Assembly: GCF_000719555.1 (NCBI RefSeq)
Contig: NZ_JOGX01000026.1
Location: 24,279-88,278 of the forward strand
DNA: 64,000 bases
From: Streptomyces sp. NRRL F-5727
GTDB taxonomy: Bacteria > Actinomycetota > Actinomycetes > Streptomycetales > Streptomycetaceae
Direction of reading: 5' to 3'
Under the pieces are notes generated by a model that was not told the DNA's origin, searched no databases, and worked only from the letters and a program-made list of their open reading frames with translations. Positions 48,757 to 58,333 of this stretch are shown here, piece after piece. Every line of letters starts with the position of its first letter. Within the stretch, counting starts at the first letter, position 1. The position numbers were made by a program, and so were the translations under genes.

Positions 48757-49475
48757 GGGTTTCCGTCCTTCCCTGGGTCTCTGTGGTCTGCGGACTCCGC
48801 AGCACTCCTGCGTACGCGGCGACGACGTCGGCCGCCGAGGCCTCCGCGGTGACGGCGGTGCAGGACTGGCCGCAGTACAGCGCCATCTCCTCGATCCGCC
48901 CGCTGGTCGCCTGGGTCGGCACCACCGCGCTGAACCGGGGCACCAGATACGGCCTGCCCTCGACCACCGTCCTGCCGATGAACTTCTCGGGCTGCCCGGG
49001 GTCGGCGGTCACGGCCGTGGCCAGCACCCGGTGCCGGCGGCCGGGCCACCCGACCTCGTAGACGTCGGTGATCACGGTGTCGCTCTCGTCGGCCCCGGTC
49101 ACCAGCGACGTGAACCGGCCGTGGGCCCGCGACTCGTGCGCGACGACGAAGGCCGTGCCGAGCAGGATGCCGTCGGCTCCGGCGGCCATCGCCCGCTCGG
49201 CCTCGGCCGGTCCGCCGATGCACCGCCCGCGGCGACGAGACGGGCGTCGGGCAGCCGGTCCCGCAGCACGGAGACCAGCTCGTCCCGCCGCGACGTGCCC
49301 AGCAGGTGGCCCCCGGCCTCGGTGCCCTGGGCCACCACCACGGCGCCGTGCCCGGCCGCGCGCACGCCGTCCTCGACGGTGCCCAGCTGGACCACGGTCC
49401 GGCGCCCCGCCGCGGCGGCCCGTTCGAAGACCGTGTCGCCTCGGGCATGCCGAACAGCGACACGTTCGTCAGATT
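48743..49475 (-). pseudogene. Nitronate monooxygenase-like, truncated and frameshifted
   Basis: Three frames together read like the C-terminal two thirds of a 2-nitropropane dioxygenase-type TIM barrel: NVSLFGMPEA; then GDTVFERAAAAGRRTVVQLG and VVVAQGTEAGGHL; then AERAMAAGADGILLGTAFVV to the end. Frame changes fall near 49440 and near 49225. The N-terminal barrel strands are absent, replaced by intergenic DNA after the ligase. It is probably a dead gene. Confidence 0.7.
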
Positions 49476-49578
49476 CTGCCTGAATCCCTGTAACGGGCTT
49501 GACGCTACCAGCCTGCATTTGACGGGCGACAGACAGTTTTCGCACACGTTCCCATGTGTTTTGCACAGCGGAAACCGG

Positions 49579-51348
49579 CTATGCCGTTCCGGTCGCCGCG
49601 ACGACGCCCGAGGCCACGATCCGCAGCTCGCCCTGCTCGTAGCGCCGCTTGCACTCCCTGCGCCGCACCTTGCCGCTGGAGGTCTTCGGGAGCCCGCCGC
49701 GCCGTACCACGACGACGTCGTCCGGCGTGATCCGGTGACCCTCCCGGATCGCGTCGTACACCCGGGCCCGCAGCACCCCGGCACCCGGGGAGCCGAGGAG
49801 CCGGCCGTCCGCCTCCACGACCAGGACGAGCCGTTCGGCCACCCCGTCCTCGCAGGAGAAGGCGCCCACGCTGTTCGGGTGCAGCCCGGGCACGGCACGT
49901 TCGGCGGTCAGCTCGAAGTCCTGCGGGTAGTGGTTGCGCCCCTTGCGGATGATGACGTCCTTGAGGCGTCCGGCGACGTACAGCTCGCCGCGGTACAGGA
50001 ACCCGAGGTCCCCGGTGCGCAGATGGGGCCGGCCGGCGGGGCCCTCGTCCGCGAGGCGGGCCCGGAACGTCTCCTCGCTCTCCTCGGGCCGCCCGAGGTA
50101 GCCGGCGGCGGTGCAGGGGCCGTCGACCCAGATCTCGCCGACCCGTCCCTCGGGCAGCGCGGTACGGGTGGCGGGGTCCACGATCCGCACCCGGGTGGGG
50201 CCCGACGTGACCCCGTTGCTCACCAGGGGGACGGCACCGTCGGCGCCTTCGCCGGCGAGCCGCACGACGCCGTCGCTCAGGGAGGCGGCGGAGACCCAGA
50301 GCGCGGTGGGCTCCTGGCCCGCGGGCGAGGCGGTGGTCTTCAGGGTGTTCTCCGCCAAGCCGTAACCCGGGCTCATGGCACGGGGGTCGAAGCCGTGCGG
50401 CGCGAACGCGTCGATGAAGGCGCGGACGGCCGCCCAGCGCACCGGCTCGGCCCCGTTGGCCGCGGTCCGCCAGCGGGACAGGTCGCCCACGGCGCCGGTC
50501 CTGCCCTCCGCCGCGGCACGCGCGCACAGTTCGTAGGCGAAGCTGGGCGCCGCAGAGTGCGTGCCGCCGAACCGTGCGATGGCCTCCAGCCAGCGCGCGG
50601 GGCGGCGGATGAACGCCTCGGGGGCCATCAGATAGGCCGGCATGCCCGCCCACAGGGGCATCACGACGCCGAACAGCATGCCCATGTCGTGGTAGTGGGG
50701 CAGCCAGCTCACCACGGTGCCGTCCGGCTCGCACGGGCACGCCTGGTCGGTCTCGGCCGCGTTGGCGAGGAAGTTGGCGTGGGTGACCACGACTCCCTTG
50801 GGCCGCCCCGTCGAACCGGACGTGTACTGGAGCAGCGCGGTGTCCCCGGGGTCCGGCAGTGGCCGCTCGGGGGCGGCCGGGTCGTACGCGAGGGTGTCGG
50901 TGGCCAGCAGGGTGAGCCCGGCCAGGGCGGGCGAGCCGCCGAACTGCTCCTGGAGGTCACGGGCCGCCTCAGCGGTGGTCAGAACGGTCGAGGTGCCGGC
51001 GTCGTCGGCGATCCGCCGCATCCGCTCCACCTCCGCGAGCCGCCGGGGCACCTGGACGGGCGCGCCGGCCACCCGCCCGTACATGCACCCCAGGACGGTC
51101 CTGACGAACTCGAGCCCGGCGGGGTACATGAGGACGGCGTTGCCGCCGGGGAGTCCGGCGGCGGCGAAGGCGGCGGCCCGCAGCCCGGCACAGTCGTGGA
51201 GCTCGCGATAGGTGAGGGTCTCGTGGGGGACTTCGCCGTCGCGCAGGTAGACGAAGGCGGTCTCGTCGGGCTGCTTCTCGCTGCACAGCCGCAGGGCGTC
51301 GGGAACGGTGCGCACGTCCGTGCTCGTGTGCGGTCCGATGCTGCTCAC
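49579..51348 (-). CDS. Fatty-acyl-AMP ligase
   Basis: A 589-residue adenylate-forming enzyme starting at GTG 51348 after AAGGAGA. A3 motif LLQYTSGSTGRPKGVVVTHA is near residue 176 and A8-type GDLGFLYRGELYVAGRLKDV near 440; the insertion typical of FAALs follows as IIRKGRNHYPQDFE. The final GGLPKTSSGKVRRR gives the catalytic Lys. FAALs activate fatty acids and load them on an ACP without CoA. Here the natural partners are the ACP at 47676 and the oxoamine synthase. Confidence 0.9.
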   Translation of the reverse strand: MSSIGPHTSTDVRTVPDALRLCSEKQPDETAFVYLRDGEVPHETLTYRELHDCAGLRAAAFAAAGLPGGNAVLMYPAGLEFVRTVLGCMYGRVAGAPVQVPRRLAEVERMRRIADDAGTSTVLTTAEAARDLQEQFGGSPALAGLTLLATDTLAYDPAAPERPLPDPGDTALLQYTSGSTGRPKGVVVTHANFLANAAETDQACPCEPDGTVVSWLPHYHDMGMLFGVVMPLWAGMPAYLMAPEAFIRRPARWLEAIARFGGTHSAAPSFAYELCARAAAEGRTGAVGDLSRWRTAANGAEPVRWAAVRAFIDAFAPHGFDPRAMSPGYGLAENTLKTTASPAGQEPTALWVSAASLSDGVVRLAGEGADGAVPLVSNGVTSGPTRVRIVDPATRTALPEGRVGEIWVDGPCTAAGYLGRPEESEETFRARLADEGPAGRPHLRTGDLGFLYRGELYVAGRLKDVIIRKGRNHYPQDFELTAERAVPGLHPNSVGAFSCEDGVAERLVLVVEADGRLLGSPGAGVLRARVYDAIREGHRITPDDVVVVRRGGLPKTSSGKVRRRECKRRYEQGELRIVASGVVAATGTA

Positions 51349-51510
51349 GGTCAGGATCTCCTTGTCGGCCGGTCATGACGGAAGGTTCGGCGGGGAGGCC
51401 CGGAGGTGCGGCGCCCGGGACCCGCGCGGGGCCGGTGGGGGCGCGTCGTGGTGCCCGCCGTTCGGACACGGCGTGCCGTCGGGGCCGATGAGGTCGAGGA
51501 ACGGTCCAGG

Positions 51511-52581
51511 TCAGGAGTCGGGGTGCGGGCGGCCGTCCGGGGACGAGGGGAGCGGGGCCGCGGCGGGCGGTGCTCCGGACGGCCCTGGCGGGACGGCGCC
51601 GCCGGCCGGGGCCGGGTCCCCGGAGGGCGTCCGCCCGGCGGGTCCGTACGCGGACTCCTCCGCCGTCGTCAGGGTCTTCTCCAGCGCCTCCAGCACCGTG
51701 GCCGTCACCTCCGCGGCCGCGGGGACGACGTCCGCCAGCAGCAGGTATCCGTGCACCAGGCCCGCCCCCTCGACGTGCTCCACCGGGACGCCGGCGGCGG
51801 CCAGCCGGCCGGCCAGCTCGACGCCCTCGTCGTGCAGCGGGTCGTACTCGGCGGTGCCGAGCACCGTGGGCGGCAGCGCGCGCAGATCGGCGCGGAGCAG
51901 GTCGAGCGCCGGGTCGGTGCTCCGCCGCGGATCCTGCACGTACTGCTCGTAGTACCACCGCAGATCGTCGGCGTCGGTCAGGTAGCCCGAGCCGTACGTG
52001 CGAAGGGACTCCGACCTCATCTCCGGGTCGGCGGGCGGGTACACGAGCAGCTGGGCACTGAAGGCGACGTTCCCGTGGTCGCGTTCGTGCAGGCTGATGC
52101 CCAGGGCCAGCGCCGCCCCCGCGCTGTCGCCGGCGATCACGTGGGCGCGGCCGGGGAACGCGCCGGCCGCCCACTCCGCCGCAGCGATGCCGTCCTGGAG
52201 GGGGCCGGGGTAGGGGTGTTCCGGCGCGCGCCGGTAGTCGACGGAGACCACGACGGCTCCGAGGGCGGCGGTGATGCGGCGGCAGACCGTGTCGTGGGTG
52301 TCGACGTCGCCGACGGTCCAGCCGCCGCCGTGCAGGTACGTCACCAGGCGGTTGCGGTCGGCCGGCGGCAGGTAGGTCCGCACGCGGAAGTCGCCGTCCA
52401 GGCCGGCGATCCGCTGATCGGTCACCGCGCCGACGCGTTCCCGCGCGGTGTCGCGGCGGGTGAGCGCGGCGCCTTCGGCGAACCGCCGGCGCACCTGGTC
52501 GACGGTGAGGGTGCGCGCCTGAGCCTGTGGGTCGACCGCCTGCCAGTGGATCAGGGCGCGGATGAAGCGGTCCAGGGGCAC
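51511..52581 (-). CDS. HSL-family alpha/beta-hydrolase (esterase)
   Basis: A 356-residue esterase; GTG at 52581 follows GAGGAG. The oxyanion motif YLHGGGW is near residue 85, the nucleophile VIAGDSAGAAL near 154, the acid in YDPLHDEG near 250 and the His in LVHGYLL near 282. The last 60 residues are Pro/Gly-rich and disordered. It may deacylate a pathway intermediate or detoxify the product. It lies 162 bp before the ligase on the same strand. Confidence 0.85.
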   Translation of the reverse strand: MPLDRFIRALIHWQAVDPQAQARTLTVDQVRRRFAEGAALTRRDTARERVGAVTDQRIAGLDGDFRVRTYLPPADRNRLVTYLHGGGWTVGDVDTHDTVCRRITAALGAVVVSVDYRRAPEHPYPGPLQDGIAAAEWAAGAFPGRAHVIAGDSAGAALALGISLHERDHGNVAFSAQLLVYPPADPEMRSESLRTYGSGYLTDADDLRWYYEQYVQDPRRSTDPALDLLRADLRALPPTVLGTAEYDPLHDEGVELAGRLAAAGVPVEHVEGAGLVHGYLLLADVVPAAAEVTATVLEALEKTLTTAEESAYGPAGRTPSGDPAPAGGAVPPGPSGAPPAAAPLPSSPDGRPHPDS

Positions 52582-53787
52582 GAGAACTCTCCTCGGGTCA
52601 CACCAGCCAGGTGGTCGACGGGTTCGAAACCGCACGGCCGGCGTCCGCGGCCCGGCGGGGGACGGCTCGCACCGGACCGCTGTGCGGGCGCGGCGGTCCG
52701 GCGGAGCGGGACGGCGGACGGGGACGGCGGGGCGGGCCCGCCGGTGTCGAACACGGCCGCTCGCCCGACACGGGGCGCACGGGCGGAGGACGGCCCGGAA
52801 CGGGCGAGGGGCGGCGGGTGTCGGCGCCCGGTGAACCGTTGCGGTGATCTCCGGACGGACGACGGGGGTGCGAACGCCGGACGGAGCCGATGCCGGAACG
52901 CTACAACGCCCACCCCCGGTCGGCGCATATGCAGTTCTCATGACTTCCGGTTAAAACTCCAGCCCGGGCGGCCCCGGACCGTGGAGCGGAATACCCTCGA
53001 GGGGTAGGTGATTCGGCCGCCCTCGCACGCCCCGGTGACAGTTGTGTTCCGCGTGAATAGGCTGACAACCCGGATCGGCGGCTGCTAGCGTGCGCACCGA
53101 TGACGGTTGAAGATGGGGGAGACATGTTCACCGAGTCCATGATCTGCCGTTCACTCATGAGCTGCACCCTTCGCAGTTGAGGCGTGACAGGCGCGTTCGG
53201 TGGCGGTCGGCGGCTCGCCGCATGGATTCCACTCTCGGGTGTTGAACCGGTGAACGTCGCGGGCTGCGCCTTTTCGCGCCTCGCGTCACGGCTTTCCTCG
53301 TCCCGCGTCACGGCCCGGGCGGGTGCGCGGGATTCTCGCCGTGCTAAAGCGGCGGTGACGGCCGGCCCCTCATTGTTGCGAAGGTTCAGGCCAATCACCT
53401 GGAGTTCCGCGGTTCTTCTCTTCGGTCCGAGTCTGCCGTGTCCTCGGACCTGTGGGGTCCATCCGCGTAGACGCGGAGTATGTGCGATGTCATGTCCGAT
53501 TGATCCACCCTGGCGCAGGATGGCGCGCTGTCGTCAGGGTCCCGCGCCGGGTACTCCCGAGGGAGGGGGAGCGATGTAACCTGCAACTTTTAGAACTCAT
53601 TCGAAAACTTGGGGCGCTATACCGCTGCCCCTTCGTACACTAGTGCTACGCTCGGCCAAAGTTGCCCGTCACGAGGCGTTCGCCGTGTCCTGCATAAGGC
53701 GATCCGACGATGGCGGCCGGGAATCAGAGGGACTTGTGAGCCCGAGAGGTCCTTGGCTGATGATCGAAAAACTACGTTGGGGGACGA
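52582..53787. other. 1.2-kb non-coding region upstream of the cluster regulator
   Basis: The first half (52.6-52.9 kb) is very GC-rich without a credible gene. From about 52.92 kb the sequence is less GC-rich and promoter-like. An 18-codon ORF with ribosome site lies at 53124-53180. A -10-like region (CACTAGTGCTACGCT near 53638-53652) and GGGGGAC before the GTG at 53788 serve the regulator. The length suggests an untranslated leader or several promoters for both divergent gene sets. Confidence 0.45.
53124..53180 (+). CDS. 18-residue possible leader peptide
   Basis: ATG at 53124 follows GGGGGAG. The peptide is MFTESMICRSLMSCTLRS. It lies within a long leader region upstream of the regulator gene. 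Only the ribosome site supports it. Confidence 0.25.
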   Translation: MFTESMICRSLMSCTLRS

Positions 53788-54393
53788 GTGAGAATCGATG
53801 TATTCATGTCCGACGGCCTGCATCTTTCACGTTTCGGGCTCACAGCCCTGCTGGAACGTCATGAGGACATTCGAGTCGTCGGATCGGCGGAGGACAACCA
53901 CAGCGCCCTGGAGTTCGCCGAGTTAAACAGCCCTGATGTAGTGATCCTCAGCTTAGAGGACGCCGACAGCGACGCGATCGCCATTGCCGAAAAAATCGCC
54001 GGCCTGCCCGGCTGTCGTAGCATGCTGCTCGTCACATCCTCCACCCGGTCGATCGTCCGGAAGGCATTCGCCGCCGGAATCGGCGGAATCGTCGAACGAA
54101 GCATGCGGCCCCGCCAGTTCTTCGAGGCCATTCACCGCGTGCACCAGGGCGAAAGGGTCTTCGACGCCGAACTGACGGTCGCCGCCCTGATCAACGAGGA
54201 CTGCCCGCTGACCGCCCGGGAATTCGCCGTGCTGGAGAACATCTCCCGGGGCGACACGATCGACGAGGTCGCGGCGCGGCTGCACCTCTCCCGCGGAACC
54301 GTACGCAACTACCTCTCGTCCGTCGTGGCGAAGCTGCACGCGCGCAACCGGATCGACGCCCTGCGGATAGCCCAGAAGTCGAACTGGATCTGA
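53788..54393 (+). CDS. Atypical NarL/LuxR-type response regulator with two TTA codons
   Basis: A 201-residue protein starting at GTG 53788. The receiver domain (1-115) begins RIDVFMSDGLHLSRFGLTAL, but the strand that usually carries the phosphorylated Asp reads DVVILSLEDADSD, with Ser where the Asp is expected. The LuxR HTH is at about 135-195 (LTAREFAVLENISRGDTIDE then VAARLHLSRGTVRNYLSSVV). TTA codons are at 53923-53925 and 53953-53955, which links translation to bldA in Streptomyces. Its central position suggests it is the pathway-specific activator, independent of a sensor kinase. Confidence 0.85.
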   Translation: MRIDVFMSDGLHLSRFGLTALLERHEDIRVVGSAEDNHSALEFAELNSPDVVILSLEDADSDAIAIAEKIAGLPGCRSMLLVTSSTRSIVRKAFAAGIGGIVERSMRPRQFFEAIHRVHQGERVFDAELTVAALINEDCPLTAREFAVLENISRGDTIDEVAARLHLSRGTVRNYLSSVVAKLHARNRIDALRIAQKSNWI

Positions 54394-54774
54394 TCCCCCG
54401 GATCCGATCCGCGCGCCCGCGCGGACTTCCGCATGCGCCGGGGCCCTTTCCGTGGACGTCACGTCCCCCCGGCCCGCCCCGGCGCACGCGCCGTTCCCTC
54501 CCGTCCTGGCGGACACCCGCACCGCGGTTCGCCCGCCGGCCCGCGCCGGCGCGCCATCGAGAACTCGCCATTTCCGCGGCCCCTTTGCACCCCGTCGACC
54601 CGACTCCGCGCGGGGGAGGTGTCGTTGATCCGTAAGCGGGCCGGTGCGCGGGGAACGTGCCGTCGAGCCGTGAGCCGGCCGGCGCGCGGCACGGGTCTCG
54701 GAGCGGTGCTCCACGCCACGGCCTGCCCCTTTGCCCATCCCTGACAGGACAGCCACGAAGGGCCTCACACCCCC
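54394..54774. other. Intergenic, no gene seen
   Basis: This 381-bp GC-rich stretch between the regulator and the antiporter shows no ORF with coding character or ribosome site. It should contain the antiporter promoter. Confidence 0.4.
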
Positions 54775-56076
54775 ATGGAAACATCCGAGTTCTTGTCACA
54801 GGCGCTGCACGTGACCGCCGCGCTCGCCGTCGTTCTCGTCCTGGCCCGCGCGGGACGGACGTGCGCCCGGTGGCTGAGGCAGCCGGAAGTCGTCGGAGAG
54901 GTCACGATGGGGCTGCTCGTCGGCCCGGTCGTGCTCGCCGTGGCCGACCGCGAACTCTTCGACGCGCTGCTGCCGCCCGCCGTGCTCGACGTCCTCAAAC
55001 TGATCGGCCAGACCGGACTCGTCCTCTACCTGATCGGCCTCGCCCACAAGCTGAGGCTGGGTTCGGACGGGCCGACGAAGCGCACCCTCTCCGCCCTCAT
55101 CGCCGGCGCCTTCGCGCTGCCCCTCGTCACCGGGCTGGCACTGGTCGGGATCATCGAGGTCAGCGGCGACGAGGGAGCCCGCGGCGACGCGCCGTTCTCC
55201 GCCTATCTGCTGATGGTCGCGGTGGCCATGTCCATCACCGCCGTACCCGTCCTCTCGCGCATCCTCAGCGACCGCCGCATGGCCGACTCGTTCGAGGGCC
55301 GGTCCTCCCTGGCGGCCGCCGTGGCCATGGACGGCCTCGGCTGGATCATGCTCACGCTCGCCATCGGACTCGGCGCGGGCAACCTGACCGGGCTCGGCGA
55401 ATCCGGCATCGCGCTCCTCGTGGGCGGCAGCTGCGCCTTCCTGCTCCGCGTCGTCCTGCGCACCGGTCCCGCGCGCCGGTTCGGCGCGAAGGCGCCGAAG
55501 ACGTCCGCGGTCCTGCTCGGCGCCGCCGCGATGGGCACGGCGCTGCTGACCGAGCACCTGGGCATGACCGCCATCGTCGGCGCCGCCCTCGTCGGCCTCG
55601 CGATCAGCGGCGACACCATGGCCGCGTGGGTCGGGCCGGTGGCCTCCGTGTCGCGCGCCGGACGCGCCTTGACACCCGTCTTCTTCGTCGTCACCGGCGT
55701 CACCGTACTCGTCCGCGCCTTCTCCGCCGCGTCCTGGGTGCTCATCGTCTCCGCGCTGGTGCTCGGCTGCGTCGGCAAGCTCGCCGGCGGCTACCTCGGC
55801 GCCCGGCTGGGCGGCATGAGCCGCGGTTCGGCCTATCGGCTCGGGGCGCTCATGAACACCCGCGGACTCACCGAGCTGATCGTGTTGGAGGCCGGGCACC
55901 GCGCCGGGATCCTCTCCGCGGAGATGGTCCTCGCCCTCATCGTGATGGCCCTGGCGACCACGGCGATGACGGGCCCGCTGCTCAGCCTCGTCGAGCGCCG
56001 CGAGCGGCGCCGCGGCATCGAACCGGCCGTGCCGGCCCCGACCCCGGCCGTGGCGGCGGAGAGCGGTTCCCGCTGA
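54775..56076 (+). CDS. CPA2-type cation:proton antiporter
   Basis: A 433-residue polytopic membrane protein with about 12 helices. RQPEVVGEVTMGLLVGPVVL (near residue 35) is the conserved early motif, and AYLLMVAVAMSITAVPVLSR (near 140) and MNTRGLTELIVLEAGHRAGI (near 360) are typical of KefB/NapA-like antiporters. No TrkA-N domain is attached. Such genes occur in several actinomycete antibiotic clusters. A role in ion homeostasis or product export is inferred. Confidence 0.87.
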   Translation: METSEFLSQALHVTAALAVVLVLARAGRTCARWLRQPEVVGEVTMGLLVGPVVLAVADRELFDALLPPAVLDVLKLIGQTGLVLYLIGLAHKLRLGSDGPTKRTLSALIAGAFALPLVTGLALVGIIEVSGDEGARGDAPFSAYLLMVAVAMSITAVPVLSRILSDRRMADSFEGRSSLAAAVAMDGLGWIMLTLAIGLGAGNLTGLGESGIALLVGGSCAFLLRVVLRTGPARRFGAKAPKTSAVLLGAAAMGTALLTEHLGMTAIVGAALVGLAISGDTMAAWVGPVASVSRAGRALTPVFFVVTGVTVLVRAFSAASWVLIVSALVLGCVGKLAGGYLGARLGGMSRGSAYRLGALMNTRGLTELIVLEAGHRAGILSAEMVLALIVMALATTAMTGPLLSLVERRERRRGIEPAVPAPTPAVAAESGSR

Positions 56077-56345
56077 CCGGCGTCCACCCGCCCGCTCCCC
56101 GAGCAGCGGAATCCCGATGCAGAGGAACACCACGGCAGGCATGCGAAATTCATGGATCGTGATGTGACTCTAACCTCGCGCGGATACCGCGACTGTCGAT
56201 AGCGTGATCACCGGAAGTCCGGCCCAGAATTCCCGATCACCATTACGGGAACTGCGCACACCACGGAGCCTCCCGCACCTGAAGTATCCATCCTTATTCC
56301 GCTCTTAGCGACGTCTTCGAGCGCGTTTAGGACCGAGGAGACACA

Positions 56346-57293
56346 ATGGCTCGCACCAAAACGTTCGCGCTGAGCGCCGATGAGATCGCACAGTTCGCCC
56401 GTGACGGCTACATCGGTCCCTTCGACCTGTACACCGAAGACGAGATGGAGGAGAACTACAAGGCGATCAGGCCGAAGCTCCTCCGGACCAAGTCGTCCAT
56501 CTACGCCGACGGCCAGACGGAGTCCGGCAACACGAACCTGGCGGCCAGCTACGACCGTCACCTCGACGTCGACTTCCTCGCCGAGCACATCACCCGGCCG
56601 GAGATCGTCGACCGGGTGTCGAGCCTCCTCGGCCCGGACGTCCTCTGCTGGCGCACCGAGCTCTTCCCCAAGTACCCGGGCGACGAGGGCACGGACTGGC
56701 ACCAGGCGGACAACTTCTCCAGCGTCGACGGCGCCAAGCACCCGCACATCGTGTGGCCCGAGGACGCGGAGTTCGGCGGCACCATCACGGCCTGGACCGC
56801 CTTCACCGAGGCGTCGGTCGACAATGGCTGCCTCCAGTTCATCCCGGGCACGCACACGTCCATGAACTACGACGAGTCGAAGATCATGGAGTACAACCCG
56901 GAGCTCATCAACAGCCAGGAGAAGGACGGCGTCAAGCGCGGCCTCTTCGGCTACGACTACCGGCAGCTGCAGAAGGACCCCGACTGGCGTCCCGACGAGT
57001 CCAAGGCCGTCTCCCAGGTCATGCGCCGCGGTCAGTTCATCCTCTTCTGGTCCACGCTCATGCACGCCTCCCACCCGCACAGCGGCAAGACCGACCAGAT
57101 GCGGCTGGGCTACGCCGCCCGCTACCTCCCGACCCAGGTCAAGGTCTACCCGTTCTCCGACGAGCTTCACGAGTTCGGAGCCCGGGCCAGCCTCGAGAAG
57201 TTCGGCAACGTGCTGGTGTCCGGCAAGGACACCTACGGCCACAACCGCTTCGTCGAGAGCACCGTAAACGGTTTCCGCTTTCCCAAGCATTAG
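56346..57293 (+). CDS. SyrB2/CytC3-type non-heme iron halogenase
   Basis: A 315-residue Fe(II)/2-oxoglutarate enzyme. The facial-triad motif is WHQADNF (His119-Gln-Ala121), where Ala replaces the Asp/Glu of hydroxylases and opens a site for chloride, the hallmark of SyrB2-type halogenases. The second His is His240 ([12 protein letters not shown]) and the 2-oxoglutarate Arg is Arg253. [19 protein letters not shown] and [12 protein letters not shown] are near-identical in pattern to SyrB2 as I remember it. These enzymes chlorinate an unactivated methyl group of an aminoacyl-S-carrier. The carrier, thioesterase and adenylation genes follow directly. Confidence 0.93.
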   Translation: MARTKTFALSADEIAQFARDGYIGPFDLYTEDEMEENYKAIRPKLLRTKSSIYADGQTESGNTNLAASYDRHLDVDFLAEHITRPEIVDRVSSLLGPDVLCWRTELFPKYPGDEGTDWHQADNFSSVDGAKHPHIVWPEDAEFGGTITAWTAFTEASVDNGCLQFIPGTHTSMNYDESKIMEYNPELINSQEKDGVKRGLFGYDYRQLQKDPDWRPDESKAVSQVMRRGQFILFWSTLMHASHPHSGKTDQMRLGYAARYLPTQVKVYPFSDELHEFGARASLEKFGNVLVSGKDTYGHNRFVESTVNGFRFPKH

Positions 57294-57306
57294 GAGAGAC
57301 AAGAAC

Positions 57307-57570
57307 ATGAGCGAGACGAACGACCGCCTGGCGACGGAGACGCTGCAGGCCTGGGTCATCGACGAGTGCAAGCAGCTCGGCCTGCGGGTCGCGGCGGCCT
57401 CCGACGACTTCTTCGAGGCCGGCGGCACGTCGCTGACCGCGGTGAAGCTGATGGAGCGCGCGGAGCGCGAGTTCGGCGACGACTCTCTCCCCGCCGACGA
57501 GCTGTTCACCACCAGCAAGGTCTCGGAGATCGTGGCCAGCATCCAGCGCAACAGCAAGCTCGCGGGCTAG
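57307..57570 (+). CDS. Stand-alone peptidyl carrier protein
   Basis: An 87-residue carrier with the phosphopantetheine site DDFFEAGGTSLTAVKL (Ser42). It begins 13 nt after the halogenase stop, with AGGAGAG upstream. It matches CytC2-like carriers that present the amino acid to the halogenase. It is most likely loaded by the adenylation enzyme at 58326. Confidence 0.9.
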   Translation: MSETNDRLATETLQAWVIDECKQLGLRVAAASDDFFEAGGTSLTAVKLMERAEREFGDDSLPADELFTTSKVSEIVASIQRNSKLAG

Positions 57571-57574
57571 CAGG

Positions 57575-58333
57575 GTGGGCGTGGCGACGGACGACAAGTG
57601 GGTGATGCGCCTCAAGGAGGCGGCGGAGCCCGCCGGCACGCTGTTCTGCTTCCCGTACGCGGGAGGCAGCCCCGAGACCTTCCGCGCCTGGTGCGACGGG
57701 ATCGCGGACGACATCGAAGTGCTGTGCGTGGTGCTGCCCGGCCGGGGGCGCCGTCTCAAGGAGGCACGCTACGAAGAGTGGCAGCCCCTGGTGGACGACG
57801 TCTTCGAGGCCCTCTCGCCCTACCTGGACCGCCGCCACGCCTTCTACGGCCACAGCTTCGGCGGGCGACTCGCCTATGAGCTGTCCCACCGCGCCTCGGC
57901 CGCGTACCCGGGAAGGACGAAGCGGCTGTTCGTCTCCGGCTGCCGGAGCCCCGACATGCCGCAGCGCCGCCCCTACATGCACCAGATGTCGGAGGGCGAC
58001 TTCCGCGACGCGGTGGCCGCGATGGGCGGTACGCCGGCGGAACTGTTCGGCCAGGAGCGGCTGTTGCGCCTTCTGATGCCGACGGTGCGCAGCGAGATCC
58101 GGCTCGCCGAGATCTGGGACCACCGCCACCCCTCCGGCGTGGACGTCCCCATCACCGCGATATACAGCCCGGACGATGCGATTGACAGCCGGAGCACCAT
58201 GCGTGGCTGGCAGGAATTCACCACACGGGACTGCGAACTGGTCGAGGTTCCCGGTGGTCACTTCTTCGTGGACAGCCACCCGGAGCACATCACGAGAATC
58301 GTCAACTCACGTCTGAGGGATGCGGATGGATAA
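57575..58333 (+). CDS. Type II thioesterase
   Basis: A 252-residue alpha/beta-hydrolase; GTG at 57575 or 57581. The N-terminal CFPYAGGSPETFRAW, nucleophile YGHSFGGRLAYEL near residue 92 and His in VPGGHFFVDS near 230 are standard for type II thioesterases. It overlaps the next gene. In the CytC and coronamic acid systems a thioesterase releases the chlorinated amino acid from the carrier, so this is its likely role. Confidence 0.9.
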   Translation: MGVATDDKWVMRLKEAAEPAGTLFCFPYAGGSPETFRAWCDGIADDIEVLCVVLPGRGRRLKEARYEEWQPLVDDVFEALSPYLDRRHAFYGHSFGGRLAYELSHRASAAYPGRTKRLFVSGCRSPDMPQRRPYMHQMSEGDFRDAVAAMGGTPAELFGQERLLRLLMPTVRSEIRLAEIWDHRHPSGVDVPITAIYSPDDAIDSRSTMRGWQEFTTRDCELVEVPGGHFFVDSHPEHITRIVNSRLRDADG

